Assembly: GCA_910584945.1 (NCBI GenBank) | Contig: CAJUDY010000029.1 | Span: forward strand, 1-52,461 | Direction: 5' to 3' | Length of the DNA stretch: 52,461 bases | DNA from: an uncultured Lachnospiraceae bacterium | GTDB lineage: Bacteria > Bacillota > Clostridia > Lachnospirales > Lachnospiraceae | Part shown: positions 33,134 to 41,781 of the stretch, piece after piece | How positions within the stretch are numbered: position 1 is the first letter of the stretch | Layout: each line of letters opens with the position of its first letter | Notes under the pieces: generated by a model | What the model was told of the DNA's origin: nothing | The model's database searches: none | The model's input: only the letters and a program-made list of their open reading frames with translations | Translations under genes and position numbers: made by a program

Positions 33134-34890
33134 TTTTGATCGAGTTTACGGTATAAAGTAGCCAGGCTGATTCCCAGCGCTTTGGCCGCCATCTTCTTTC
33201 CTTCCGTATCTTCTCCATACAGACACAGTGCTTTTTGAATCTCCTGTCTTTCCAGTTCCTTCAGCTGCAGGATCTTTCTCTCCGTCAGTTCCCTTTCCTG
33301 CAGAAACTCTCCGGCCTCTGATCTCTCCAGAAGATGATCGGGGAGTGTCCTGAAATCCAGGATTCCGTCCCCCTCCATCATATTCACCATGAATTCCACG
33401 GTATTCTCCAGTTCCCGGACATTGCCGTACCAGGGATAGCGGCACAGGCAGTCCATCGCCTCCTCGCTGATGGACACCAGCTTTTTTTCCAGCAGCCCGG
33501 CATATCTGCCCGCAAAGTGCAGCACCAGATCCCGAATATCCTCTTTCCGCTCCCGCAGAGGCGCGATCTTCAGGGGAATGACATTCAGCCGGTAATACAG
33601 ATCTTCCCGAAACTGCTTCTTCTCGATCATTTCTTTCAGGTTCTTATTCGTCGCGGCCAGAATACGGACATCCACAGGGATCACCCGATTCGAACCGATT
33701 CGTATAATTTTCCGTTCCTGGAGAACCCGAAGAAGCTTCACCTGAAGATACAGCGGCATGTCCCCGATTTCATCCAGAAAGATTACGCCTTTATTGGCCA
33801 GTTCGAATTTCCCCATCCGGCCGTTGGGATCTGCACCCGTAAAAGCTCCCTTTACATAACCGAATAATTCCGACTCCAGAAGGGGCTCCGGAATGGCGCC
33901 GCAATTGAGGGCAATAAAACGGCCGTTCTTCCGAGCGCTGGCCTTCCAAATGGCTGATGCCACGATCTCCTTGCCCGTCCCGCTCTCCCCGGTAATCAGA
34001 ACCGTGGAAGTACTTTTCGCCACCTTGCGGATCTCTTCCCTAAGCTGTCTGGTCTGCGGACTGCTTCCGATCATATCCGTCATCCCTTCCGGCGGCACCG
34101 TATTCGTAATCTCATAATAACGCTCCCTCACCGCCCGGGTGCTCTCAAAAATCAATACCCGCGAGTACTGATCCGGATCTCTGTCCAGATCATACATATG
34201 CCCCATGACCAGATATTCCCTGTCCCCGATCCGAATCCGGTATTCGTTCTGATGATTCAGGCTGTCTCCCGTAGGCGTAACCGCTACCCGCATATCCCCG
34301 GTAAAATCCAGAGACAGCTGCCACTTAGCCGCTTCATTCGCTGCGGCAACCGTTTCGCCTTTTCCAAAAAGCAGAATTCCTTTTTCCACATGGCTGATCA
34401 CGCACCGCAGCGTTTCCAGAAGCGCTTTGCTGCGCTTTAGCTCCGTCACTTCTGCCGCCTTTGCAGATATAAAACCCGCGATCTGCTCCAGAAGCTCCAG
34501 ATACATGGATTCATCACCGAGAATCTGTTCCTTCTGCTCCCGGCTGCTGCCGATCAGTCCGATGACCCCAATGCTCTTTTCGCCCAGTCGGATCGGCATG
34601 GAGATCTCTATTTCTTCCCGGCAGATGTTCTGCTTCGGACAGTTTTTGCACAGTTCCTCCCTGCCCGGCTCGTAGATAATCTCCATATTTCCAGTCTGCA
34701 GCACATGCCGGTACACATACCCTTCCGCAGACATATCTTCGTTCACATGAGCCGCATAGATTCCGGTTCCCGCAATCCGATAAAGGTTCTCATCTACCAC
34801 CTCCACCTCGATCTGCGCCACCTTGGACATGATCCCGGCGTACGCCTCTACCGTATCCTGGATCTCCAGAAGAATACTGGATGTAACCAC
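33115..34890 (-). CDS. sigma-54-dependent transcriptional activator (YgeV-like)
   Basis: A 591-residue enhancer-binding protein. The N-terminal sensory part (about 1-160) carries C81, C84 and C90 in a CxxC-x5-C arrangement that might bind metal or sense redox state (inference); a PAS-like region follows (about 165-255). The AAA+ domain has Walker A GESGTGKE near residue 298, the sigma-54-contacting GAFTGA loop near 346 and Walker B IFLDEIGDM near 370. A Fis-type HTH ends the protein (AAKALGISLATLYRKL). The start is GTG 34890 behind AGGAGGAG. It should activate the operon from dpaL to ridA. Confidence 0.93.
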   Translation of the reverse strand: MVTSSILLEIQDTVEAYAGIMSKVAQIEVEVVDENLYRIAGTGIYAAHVNEDMSAEGYVYRHVLQTGNMEIIYEPGREELCKNCPKQNICREEIEISMPIRLGEKSIGVIGLIGSSREQKEQILGDESMYLELLEQIAGFISAKAAEVTELKRSKALLETLRCVISHVEKGILLFGKGETVAAANEAAKWQLSLDFTGDMRVAVTPTGDSLNHQNEYRIRIGDREYLVMGHMYDLDRDPDQYSRVLIFESTRAVRERYYEITNTVPPEGMTDMIGSSPQTRQLREEIRKVAKSTSTVLITGESGTGKEIVASAIWKASARKNGRFIALNCGAIPEPLLESELFGYVKGAFTGADPNGRMGKFELANKGVIFLDEIGDMPLYLQVKLLRVLQERKIIRIGSNRVIPVDVRILAATNKNLKEMIEKKQFREDLYYRLNVIPLKIAPLRERKEDIRDLVLHFAGRYAGLLEKKLVSISEEAMDCLCRYPWYGNVRELENTVEFMVNMMEGDGILDFRTLPDHLLERSEAGEFLQERELTERKILQLKELERQEIQKALCLYGEDTEGKKMAAKALGISLATLYRKLDQNSQNEK

Positions 34891-34915
34891 GTTTCTCTCC
34901 TCCTGATCTTTCCGT

Positions 34916-34963
34916 ACAAAAACAGCGCAGAGTCAGAACTACTAATGTTCTACCCTACGCCGT
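34916..34963 (-). terminator. terminator of tRNA-Leu(TAG)
   Basis: On the minus strand ACGGCGTAGGGT-AGAAC pairs with GTTCTGACTCTGCGCTGT (17 pairs with wobbles and one bulge) and is followed by TTTTTG. Confidence 0.75.
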
Positions 34964-34968
34964 TTTCC

Positions 34969-35050
34969 TGCGGATAACAGGACTTGAACCTGCACGGGTG
35001 TGCCCACCAGAACCTAAATCTGGCGCGTCTGCCAATTCCGCCATATCCGC
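34969..35050 (-). tRNA. tRNA-Leu(TAG)
   Basis: An 82-nt class II tRNA. Acceptor GCGGATA/TATCCGC with discriminator A; anticodon stem CCAGA/TCTGG around loop TTTAGGT, giving anticodon TAG for CUA and other CUN codons. The variable arm GGGCACACCC region is long, as in leucine tRNA. CCA is not encoded. Confidence 0.95.
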
Positions 35051-35072
35051 CTGCTTTTTTCAGCTGTCTCCT

Positions 35073-35101
35073 ATGTTATCATCTGTTTAAAAAAAAGTCA
35101 A
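35073..35101 (-). promoter_or_regulatory. sigma-A promoter of tRNA-Leu(TAG)
   Basis: On the minus strand TTGACT and TAACAT are 17 bp apart, followed 22 bp later by the tRNA. The -35 box directly abuts the stop of the upstream DUF1624 gene. Confidence 0.65.
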
Positions 35102-35102
35102 C

Positions 35103-35855
35103 CTATGAAAAAATACATTCCAGCACTAACATCAGAACCGGCTGATGCAGCAGATAGATCAAAAGACTGTGTCTTCCGATCCATTCCAGCACCGATATCG
35201 TATGCCTGCGAAGAAATTGTCCTGCTGTCTGGCTGTCCATCAGAACTCCATACAGGAAATATCCGCACAGATATAAGAAAATCCATGGAAAAAAGGAAAA
35301 GTAATCTCCGGAAAAAAAGCCCGTTTCCGGAAATCCAAGAGCCGTCATAAAAAATCCCTGATAGAATCCGGCCGGAACCCGACCAAGAACCAGGGACTCG
35401 AATCCAAAATATCCCTGATTCACATTCCGGGTAAGAAAAAAAAGCAGACCGCTGCCCAGAAGTCCCGCAAAGGCCGGTATCCGATCCAGGCCTTTTGACA
35501 GCGGAATCAAAATCAGCATGGCCGCCCCGGTAAAGGTCAGTATTCCAAAAAGAATCCGCTCCGAGGGCATGAACACATGCGTCACGACGGTGATCAAAAG
35601 TCCGCCTCCGGAAATCACAAGCCCTCTTTTTAAGGGAGCCTTTCCCAGCCGCCAGCAGAACCCGGACAGCAGGATGAAAGTCCAGCAGATACTCTGCTGC
35701 CATACATGCCCGGGCGTCTGAAAGAACCATAAGACCGGTACCCGGTAGATTTCCACCAGATCAAACATTCCATGATAAGCGATCATACTGAGAAGCGTAA
35801 GCCCCCGAAAGGCGTCTAAAAGATGCAGTCGGCCTTTTCTCTCCCTCTCGTTCAT
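35103..35855 (-). CDS. DUF1624 heparan-alpha-glucosaminide N-acetyltransferase-like membrane protein
   Basis: A 250-residue integral membrane protein with about seven hydrophobic segments. The N-terminus LLDAFRGLTLLSMIAYHG (residues 12-29) has the arginine and histidine typical of DUF1624/HGSNAT-like acyltransferases; the C-terminus IGRHSLLIYLLHQP is also conserved and resembles the acyltransferase-3 family end. It may acylate a surface glycan, but the acceptor is unknown. The start overlaps the thioesterase stop as ATGA, so the two genes are coupled. Confidence 0.83.
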   Translation of the reverse strand: MNERERKGRLHLLDAFRGLTLLSMIAYHGMFDLVEIYRVPVLWFFQTPGHVWQQSICWTFILLSGFCWRLGKAPLKRGLVISGGGLLITVVTHVFMPSERILFGILTFTGAAMLILIPLSKGLDRIPAFAGLLGSGLLFFLTRNVNQGYFGFESLVLGRVPAGFYQGFFMTALGFPETGFFSGDYFSFFPWIFLYLCGYFLYGVLMDSQTAGQFLRRHTISVLEWIGRHSLLIYLLHQPVLMLVLECIFS

Positions 35856-36268
35856 TTCGGCTGCTCCAGTTCCCGCAGCATTTTCTCATATAACTTTGGA
35901 AGCACTTTTTTCAACCGAACGGGACGTCCGTCTTTTCCCAGATAGCAGTGTCTGGTCGTTCCTGTGGCGCGCACCTCTCCGGTCGCCTCATCCCGCATCA
36001 CATATTCAATCTCATACTTAACCCCGCTAAAAGAGCGAAGCTTCACTTCGATACAAACCCGGTCCCCAAAATGCGTCATAGACTTGTAGGCGCATTGCAC
36101 CTCCAGCACCGGACTGACAATCCCGGCCTCCTCCACCGCCCGGTAGGGGAAGCCCATCTCATCCATGTAGGCGATTCTTGCCTCCTCCATCCACCGGATA
36201 TAATTGGAGTGATGGATAATCCCCATCTGATCCGTCTCATAATACTGCGCCTGATGTATATACTCCAT
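35852..36268 (-). CDS. acyl-CoA thioesterase (hotdog fold, 4HBT type)
   Basis: A 138-residue thioesterase. ATG 36268 is chosen: it has GGAGG nine bases upstream and opens MEYIHQAQYYETDQMGIIHHSNY, of which the segment YYETDQMGIIHHSNY (residues 9-23) is the 4-hydroxybenzoyl-CoA thioesterase signature with the catalytic aspartate D13. The longer open frame has no ribosome binding site. These enzymes cleave acyl-CoA thioesters in the cytosol; the natural acyl group is not predictable. It follows larC by 41 bp. Confidence 0.9.
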   Translation of the reverse strand: MEYIHQAQYYETDQMGIIHHSNYIRWMEEARIAYMDEMGFPYRAVEEAGIVSPVLEVQCAYKSMTHFGDRVCIEVKLRSFSGVKYEIEYVMRDEATGEVRATGTTRHCYLGKDGRPVRLKKVLPKLYEKMLRELEQPK

Positions 36269-36309
36269 CCTTCGATTCCTCCAAAAGCTCCTATTATAAT
36301 AAAATACCG

Positions 36310-37572
36310 TCAGGACAAACGTCCGCAGCAGCGCTGCACTATCTGAAATACTTCCTGATAATTCTTCCCGTGAGCTCTGCACAGAGCCGTCACACTTTCA
36401 TACTCCGGATAAAAGCGCTCGGTGCCCCCATATTGGCACACTTTGACCTTTGCCTTCCCCAGAGGCGTATCCACCATGCGGATCTCTCTTCGCTGTACCG
36501 TGCGCTCCATGAGTACCCTTCGGATGCCGATGGTCGTGGTCTCCGCAAAGATGATCTGTTCCATGTGCTCTACTTCCTCTTCCCCACAGATCACGTTCAG
36601 CTGATAGGCCGGACGGTTCTTTTTCATATAGACCGGCATATAATGGACGTCCCTTGCCCCCGCCTCCATAAGCCGTTCCATGACGTAACCAAGACTCTCC
36701 CCTGTACAGTCGTCGATGTTCGTCTCCAGCTTGACGATCACATCCTTTTCTTCAGAGCCTTCCCGGATCAGCATGGCCCGAAGCATACTGGGACGGTCAT
36801 AGGTTCTTTTTCCGGCTCCCATTCCAATCTTCTCTATTGTAAATACTTCCGGAAGCCGGTCAGACGTCCGAATCGCCGCCACAATCGCCGCCCCTGTGGG
36901 TGTGACCAGTTCTCCTTTTGTCTCTGTAATATGAAGAGGAAGCTTATGAGCCGCTACAATATTCATAACTGCGGGCACCGGCACCGGAAGCACACCATGC
37001 TGGCAGCGGATCGTCCCCTGGCCTTCGTTTAATCTTGTGACAATCACATCCGTAATCCCCAGATTATCCAGGCAGACTGCAGCCGCTACGATATCCACGA
37101 TGGAGTCCACCGCCCCCACCTCATGAAAATGAACCTGTTCCAGAGAAACACCGTGAGCTTTTGACTCCGCCTCCGCCAAGATCCGGAAGATCCGGCCTGC
37201 GGTCTCCTTCGCCCGGGCAGTCAGATCCCCTTTCCCGATGATCTCAAGAATCTCAGGGAGGCCCCGATGCTCGTGGCTGTGATGTCCATGCTCATGATGA
37301 TGTCCTCCCTCATGTTCGTGGGCATGTCCATGCAGGTATTCCATATCGTGATCGTGATTCTCATGGACATGGTCTAAAACCACATCAAAATCACACATAT
37401 CCAGTCCGGATTTTTTCACCTGGCGGATCACCGTCTCATATCCGTCCACCGGAAGGCTTTCAAGCGCCCGCTCAAGCACTCTTTGGTCTGCTCCCAGATC
37501 CAGAAGCGCTGCCACCGTCATATCACCGCTGATTCCGCTTACGCACTCCAGATATAAAGTCTGTCTTTCCAT
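36310..37572 (-). CDS. larC: nickel-pincer cofactor biosynthesis protein LarC
   Basis: A 420-residue nickel insertase (pyridinium-3,5-bisthiocarboxylate mononucleotide nickel chelatase). The N-terminal domain opens LYLECVSGISGDM (residues 6-18), then a histidine-rich metal-binding loop at 68-102, then VHFHEVGAVDSIVDI near residue 147. The C-terminal domain contains KLETNIDDCTGE near 282. In Lactiplantibacillus the two LarC domains are joined by programmed frameshifting; here they are one continuous frame. No larA, larB or larE is in the window, so the cofactor's user enzyme lies elsewhere. Confidence 0.93.
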   Translation of the reverse strand: MERQTLYLECVSGISGDMTVAALLDLGADQRVLERALESLPVDGYETVIRQVKKSGLDMCDFDVVLDHVHENHDHDMEYLHGHAHEHEGGHHHEHGHHSHEHRGLPEILEIIGKGDLTARAKETAGRIFRILAEAESKAHGVSLEQVHFHEVGAVDSIVDIVAAAVCLDNLGITDVIVTRLNEGQGTIRCQHGVLPVPVPAVMNIVAAHKLPLHITETKGELVTPTGAAIVAAIRTSDRLPEVFTIEKIGMGAGKRTYDRPSMLRAMLIREGSEEKDVIVKLETNIDDCTGESLGYVMERLMEAGARDVHYMPVYMKKNRPAYQLNVICGEEEVEHMEQIIFAETTTIGIRRVLMERTVQRREIRMVDTPLGKAKVKVCQYGGTERFYPEYESVTALCRAHGKNYQEVFQIVQRCCGRLS

Positions 37573-37770
37573 CCGTCATCTCTCCTGTCCATTCTTTTAT
37601 TGTCCATGGACAGTATATCATCAAATGATGCCTTTTGGCAAATCAATCAAAGATGCAGCAGTCCCTTTAGATCCTCTCCCCACAGAAAAACATCCTGATC
37701 GTATCTTGGAGAAAGCATCTGAAACAAGCGATGATATTTAGTTTTTTCGCTGTACGGCAACTGTGCCCTC

Positions 37771-37992
37771 CTACCTGGCAATCCTCTTTCCGATCACCGC
37801 AATCACGCCGGCAATTACCAAAAGCGGAACGGCCAGATAAATCAATCCCATCAAGACAAGACCGATTATAAGCACCGGAAGCAGCAGAACCGTACATACA
37901 AATCTTGTAATTCCCCACGCTGCCTTTACTCCCCACACAAACATTTTCCAGGCAACCCAAATCAATGCGGCCAAAAATATAATATGAAACAT
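37771..37992 (-). CDS. small two-helix membrane protein
   Basis: A 73-residue, strongly hydrophobic protein with two membrane segments (about residues 3-22 and 31-66) and a basic C-terminus (GKRIAR). AGAGGATG lies before the ATG. I do not recognise a named family. It stands between the phosphatase and larC on the same strand and could be a stress-type or anchor protein; no function is inferred. The 198 bp between it and larC hold no gene that I can support. Confidence 0.6.
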   Translation of the reverse strand: MFHIIFLAALIWVAWKMFVWGVKAAWGITRFVCTVLLLPVLIIGLVLMGLIYLAVPLLVIAGVIAVIGKRIAR

Positions 37993-38073
37993 GCAATCAT
38001 CCTCTCTTTCTTCTGAACTTCACCGAACTGCGCACCGTTTTTCTCCGAACTTTTCTGACAAATCACCGCCTTT

Positions 38074-38787
38074 TTACACTCCTTTTACATAGACCGCCTC
38101 TTCTGTCTCCACGCAGTAGGCGGCCAGCTGTCCGCCGAATACGAAGCCGCAGTCCACGGCGATATGGCCGTTTTGCCGGTACACTTCCGGTCTTCCGTCC
38201 GGATGTATGACCAACGTGGGCGTATGTCCCGTCACCAGAATCGTTTTGCGGTCCTCATAGTATCTCCTGTCATAATCCGCACGTTCAAACAAAAAATCCG
38301 ACAGATCATACGTTCCCAAATCTCTGTTCTTATCAAAACCCCGGATTCCCGCATGAACCAGCACATACCGCGTTCCTCTCGCCTCCAATATCTCATAGAC
38401 CGAGGCTTCCCTCAGATAATCAAGAATCTCCTGTTGTTCCTCCCAGGGCAGTGTCCGAAACTGATCCGCCGTGACTCTGCCACCATCCTGCACCCAGTAG
38501 AAATAAGACAGCAGATCGTCGGAGGTCAGATGATCTCTGTAATTTTCCTCCGTGATCTCGACCGCCAGCTTTTTCAGTGCGCGCAGCATCATATAGTCGT
38601 GATTTCCGGCAATATAAAACACATTCGGGCGCATCATCAGATCCTGGATCACCTTCATGGGCTGCGGCCCTCTGTCCATGGCATCTCCCAGAACGTAGAG
38701 CCTGTCTTTATCCGAAAAGTGAATCTTATCAAGCAGCGCCCGGTATTGCTCATAGCAGCCGTGTATATCTGAAATAATATAACGCAT
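38074..38787 (-). CDS. PPP-type metallophosphoesterase (serine/threonine phosphatase family)
   Basis: A 237-residue phosphatase. The binuclear metal motifs are in order: DIHG (D7, H9), GDAMDRG (34-40) and GNHDYM (61-66), followed by VHAGI near residue 157 and TGHTPT near 200. This is the PPP pattern shared by bacterial serine/threonine phosphatases (PrpA/PrpB) and diadenosine tetraphosphatases (ApaH), which cannot be separated by eye. It is cytosolic, lies 26 bp downstream of the DUF1810 gene and probably shares its transcript. Confidence 0.88.
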   Translation of the reverse strand: MRYIISDIHGCYEQYRALLDKIHFSDKDRLYVLGDAMDRGPQPMKVIQDLMMRPNVFYIAGNHDYMMLRALKKLAVEITEENYRDHLTSDDLLSYFYWVQDGGRVTADQFRTLPWEEQQEILDYLREASVYEILEARGTRYVLVHAGIRGFDKNRDLGTYDLSDFLFERADYDRRYYEDRKTILVTGHTPTLVIHPDGRPEVYRQNGHIAVDCGFVFGGQLAAYCVETEEAVYVKGV

Positions 38788-38813
38788 GACCTATAATCCT
38801 TTCTGTTTTTCTG

Positions 38814-39236
38814 TCAGTGCATGTTCAGCAGTTCCATCGTTTTCGCATCCTTCTTTCCTCCGTAAAACTTATCCAGCACTTTCTGAAACACCAGACAATC
38901 CGGCTTTGCCAGTGCAAAAAGAGTCATGGAAGACCGAAGCTTCAGATGATCCGGCCAACCCATCACCGCTTCCGCATCATCGGAATCCACCTCAAGCAGC
39001 GCCTGCGAGATCAAAAGCAGATTCTCTCCAAGGACCGCATCTTCCAGATAAGCCTTTGCCTCCTCCAGATCCCGTATGGCATAATACTGCGCTGTGCTGC
39101 TCCGGCCAAGTCCTGCGATCTGAGGAAAGATAAACCACATCCAATGACTCCTCTTTCGCCCGGCCCGGATCTCCCGCAGAGCAGTCTCATAATGAATTTC
39201 CTGGGCTTTTAAAAATCGCTCTAATCCCTCCTGCAT
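38814..39236 (-). CDS. DUF1810 family protein
   Basis: A 140-residue protein of the DUF1810 family (PF08837). The conserved core SHWMWFIFPQIAGLGRSSTA (residues 30-49) and the C-terminal FYGGKKDAKTMELL are clear. Related to the NADAR-type fold group, so an activity on a nucleotide derivative is possible but not shown. GGAGAAG precedes the ATG. It is the first gene of a short minus-strand unit with the PPP phosphatase. Confidence 0.85.
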   Translation of the reverse strand: MQEGLERFLKAQEIHYETALREIRAGRKRSHWMWFIFPQIAGLGRSSTAQYYAIRDLEEAKAYLEDAVLGENLLLISQALLEVDSDDAEAVMGWPDHLKLRSSMTLFALAKPDCLVFQKVLDKFYGGKKDAKTMELLNMH

Positions 39237-39371
39237 ACTTTCTTCTCCATTTCTTTTTTATTTTCTTTATTGTACCATATCTGACTGCGTTTGCACATAG
39301 TCTAATGTTTTCAGGGGGATCGAAAGAATATTTGTTTCAAAATAGTTCAGCGCAGGAATGAGCGGTAACGC

Positions 39372-39400
39372 TTTACATTCCTACGCATATTCTTTATAAT
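39372..39400 (+). promoter_or_regulatory. sigma-A promoter of the RpiR-type regulator
   Basis: TTTACA and a perfect TATAAT are 17 bp apart, 42 bp before the start codon. A hairpin-forming AGGAATG / CATTCCT pair enclosing AGCG/CGCT overlaps the -35 box and might also be regulatory. Confidence 0.8.
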
Positions 39401-39424
39401 GATTTTATGAAAATTCATAAAATC
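39401..39424 (+). promoter_or_regulatory. palindromic operator overlapping the transcription start
   Basis: Two perfect 11-nt arms GATTTTATGAA and TTCATAAAATC are separated by two bases. The dyad starts directly after the -10 box and ends before the AGGAGGAGG ribosome binding site, the expected place for an autorepression site of the RpiR protein. Confidence 0.7.
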
Positions 39425-39441
39425 AGGAGGAGGTTTCTATT

Positions 39442-40152
39442 ATGTTAGAGATCAATATGAACGACAGTCTAAATTCATTGGACCGCGAAATACACGTATG
39501 TCTCAGCGCGGAATTCAAAGTCAATGATTCTCTGACCATCACAGAAGCTTCCAGGATATGTCACTGTTCCCCTTCCAGAATATCCAAATTTGTCAAGAAA
39601 GCAGGCTTCAGCAACTATAAGCAATACCGAGATTATGTATGCGGACGAAAAGCGGTTCCAAAGACTTTTTCCAATGAATTTGAACGCATCAAACATTTTT
39701 TTGACACGTTCGATTCCTCTCTTATTGACCGTTTTCTCGAAAAGATTCGCCCATACCAGAAAATCGCTTTGCTTGGTTATGGGCCATCTAAATTCTGTGC
39801 CCAGTATCTACAGTTTAAGCTGCAGCTTTTCTCCCCCCAGGCCATCATTCTGCTTGACGACAATCTGTCTGCTGCTCCCATGATTGACAAGGATACCATC
39901 CTGATTATTTTTTCTGCGACAGGCGCATATAATTCTTTTCATAAGTTTCAGCAGATTGCACGGGAAAAAGGCTCCGGCTTCCTTATGATTGTAGAGGAAT
40001 ACAATACCTCCATCATACCCGCCTACGGAGAGATCATTTTTTTAACCGATACATTCCAAACGATTTCTTCTGTTCCATATGAAAAATCCCGGATTATCTT
40101 CTTCATTTTTATCGAAGAAGTCATCGCCCGCATCATCAAGAGCAGGAATTAA
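39442..40152 (+). CDS. MurR/RpiR family transcriptional regulator
   Basis: A 236-residue regulator with an N-terminal HTH_6 domain (about 1-75; TITEASRICHCSPSRISKFVKKAGF) and a C-terminal SIS sugar-phosphate-binding domain (about 100-220; KIALLGYGPSKFCAQYL, IIFSATGAYNSF). RpiR proteins sense sugar phosphates or related effectors. Its likely targets are itself and the minus-strand genes that converge on it (BCCT transporter, kinase-dehydrogenase operon), but no copy of its operator was found upstream of those. The 3' end overlaps the BCCT gene end by four bases. AGGAGGAGG precedes the ATG. Confidence 0.9.
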   Translation: MLEINMNDSLNSLDREIHVCLSAEFKVNDSLTITEASRICHCSPSRISKFVKKAGFSNYKQYRDYVCGRKAVPKTFSNEFERIKHFFDTFDSSLIDRFLEKIRPYQKIALLGYGPSKFCAQYLQFKLQLFSPQAIILLDDNLSAAPMIDKDTILIIFSATGAYNSFHKFQQIAREKGSGFLMIVEEYNTSIIPAYGEIIFLTDTFQTISSVPYEKSRIIFFIFIEEVIARIIKSRN

Positions 40153-41768
40153 CCCTGCCCGTCTTCCTCTGTCTCTTTTTCTACCGGAAGTCTCTCCGAC
40201 TCATACGGATGTCCGCTGCTGTCATAATCTTCTTTGAATACATCATACTTCTGCGGATTCCGGCTGATTTTTAAAAGTCCGGTCATCATAATTATGATGA
40301 CAAAGAGCATCGGAAACCCTCCCAGATTGGAGGCAGCCTTGATTCCGTCAATTCCAGCAAAGCTCAGCACGACCCAGGTAAGCAGACCAAGGGATACGCC
40401 CCAGCAGACTTTCAGCCAGGAAGGAGATTCCTGATTATCCACAGTAATTCCATCTACACACAGTCCGGACATCGCGTTCGTATTCGAGTCAGCCGCAGTG
40501 ACAAACGTGATAAACACAACAACCAGATAAAACGGAATAATCACCGCAGACAACGGCAGCTGTTCAAACACCTTGTATACAACCGATTCGGTTCCATGAT
40601 TCACAAGGCTGTCATACATCCCGGCTCCATGCATCTCATAGTAAATGGTCGCTGTGGAGAACAGGCCCATCCAGATCGTACTGAAGACAGACAGAATGAT
40701 CAGATTACATATGATTGCATCTCTGACCGTATATCCGCGCAGGATTTTCCCCAGAAATACTCCCGAGATCGGAGCCCACGCCATCCATACACACCAGTAA
40801 AAAACAGGCCAGCTCATTGCCTAGGAATCCTCGGTAACTGCTCCGGTCAGCAAACTGATACTGAAGAAGTCCCCAAGATATGCTCCAAAAGACTCCACCG
40901 CGAAGTTCAGCATATATGCCGTCGGCCCAAAGACCAGTAAAAAGATAAGAAGCAGCAGATACACCTGTCCGTTCAGTGACGACAGCCTGCGGATTCCCTT
41001 CATAACACCGGAAATGCTGGAAACGATAAAAGTCACAACAATCGCCACAATAATGACGCCCCAGGAGACCGGTCCGCTCCCAATGCCGAATACTTTCTCG
41101 ATTCCTCCGGCCATCGTCAGCGTTCCGGTTCCCAGAGAAGCCGCCATGCCAAGTACAAGAGCAAACAGGCAGACAATATCAATCATTCCGCTGTAATTTT
41201 TAACTTTCTCTCCGAACACAGGAATAAAAGCAGAACCTACAGAAAAAGACTGTCTCATATTGTAGAACACAAATGCGAACAGCACCGTAGCCACTGTATA
41301 AATCGAATACGGAGACCAGGTCCACTCCAGGAACATGGCTTTCATCGCAAAAAGCGCCGCCCCGGCGCTTCCGGCTTCCACCCCTTCGGAAACCGCAGGC
41401 GCATACATATGATACATCGGTTCCGCACATCCCCAGAACAGAATTCCTGCCGCGACCGTCGTACACAGTGTAATCCATGACAGATCCGCAAATCCCATCA
41501 TCGGTTTTGCATTTCTTCCACCGATACGCACTTTTCCAAGCGGTGAATTCCACACAAACACAACGGTAACCAGACGGATCAGCGTCGTCAGGTTAAACAT
41601 CCAGCCAAAGTTATCCAGAATGATGCCCTGGGCAAGATTCATCCCGTTTAGAAACTGTTCTTCATTTATCAGGCTTACGATTACTAACGCGATCAGCAAA
41701 AACCACGGCGGAAAAAATACCCATTTTCGCAAAGATAAATGTACTGTTTTTTCATTTTTCCGTTCCAT
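40149..41768 (-). pseudogene. BCCT family transporter interrupted by an in-frame TAG
   Basis: Two adjoining open segments in one reading frame together make a 539-residue betaine/carnitine/choline transporter. The first runs from ATG 41768 to TAG 40821 (315 residues, about six to seven membrane helices); after TAG GCA the frame continues from ATG 40817 to the end (222 residues) with the family signature SWPVFYWCVWMAWAP. Homologues as I recall them usually have a tryptophan where the stop falls, so TGG to TAG is the simplest change. GAGGA lies ten bases before ATG 40817, so re-initiation of the second half is conceivable. AGGAGAGG precedes the first ATG. Confidence 0.85.
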
Positions 41769-41781
41769 TTTTCCTCTCCTC

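Noticed and set aside
37573..37770. Small gene or terminator between larC and the two-helix membrane protein
   Set aside because: TGTCCATGGACA is a short palindrome, but no ribosome binding site plus open frame or T-tract hairpin was found.
40821..40823. TAG in the BCCT gene read as pyrrolysine
   Set aside because: No pylT, pylS or methylamine methyltransferase gene is in the window, the position is usually tryptophan in homologues as I recall them, and RF1 is encoded nearby. A nonsense change is simpler. A genome-wide pyl search would settle it.
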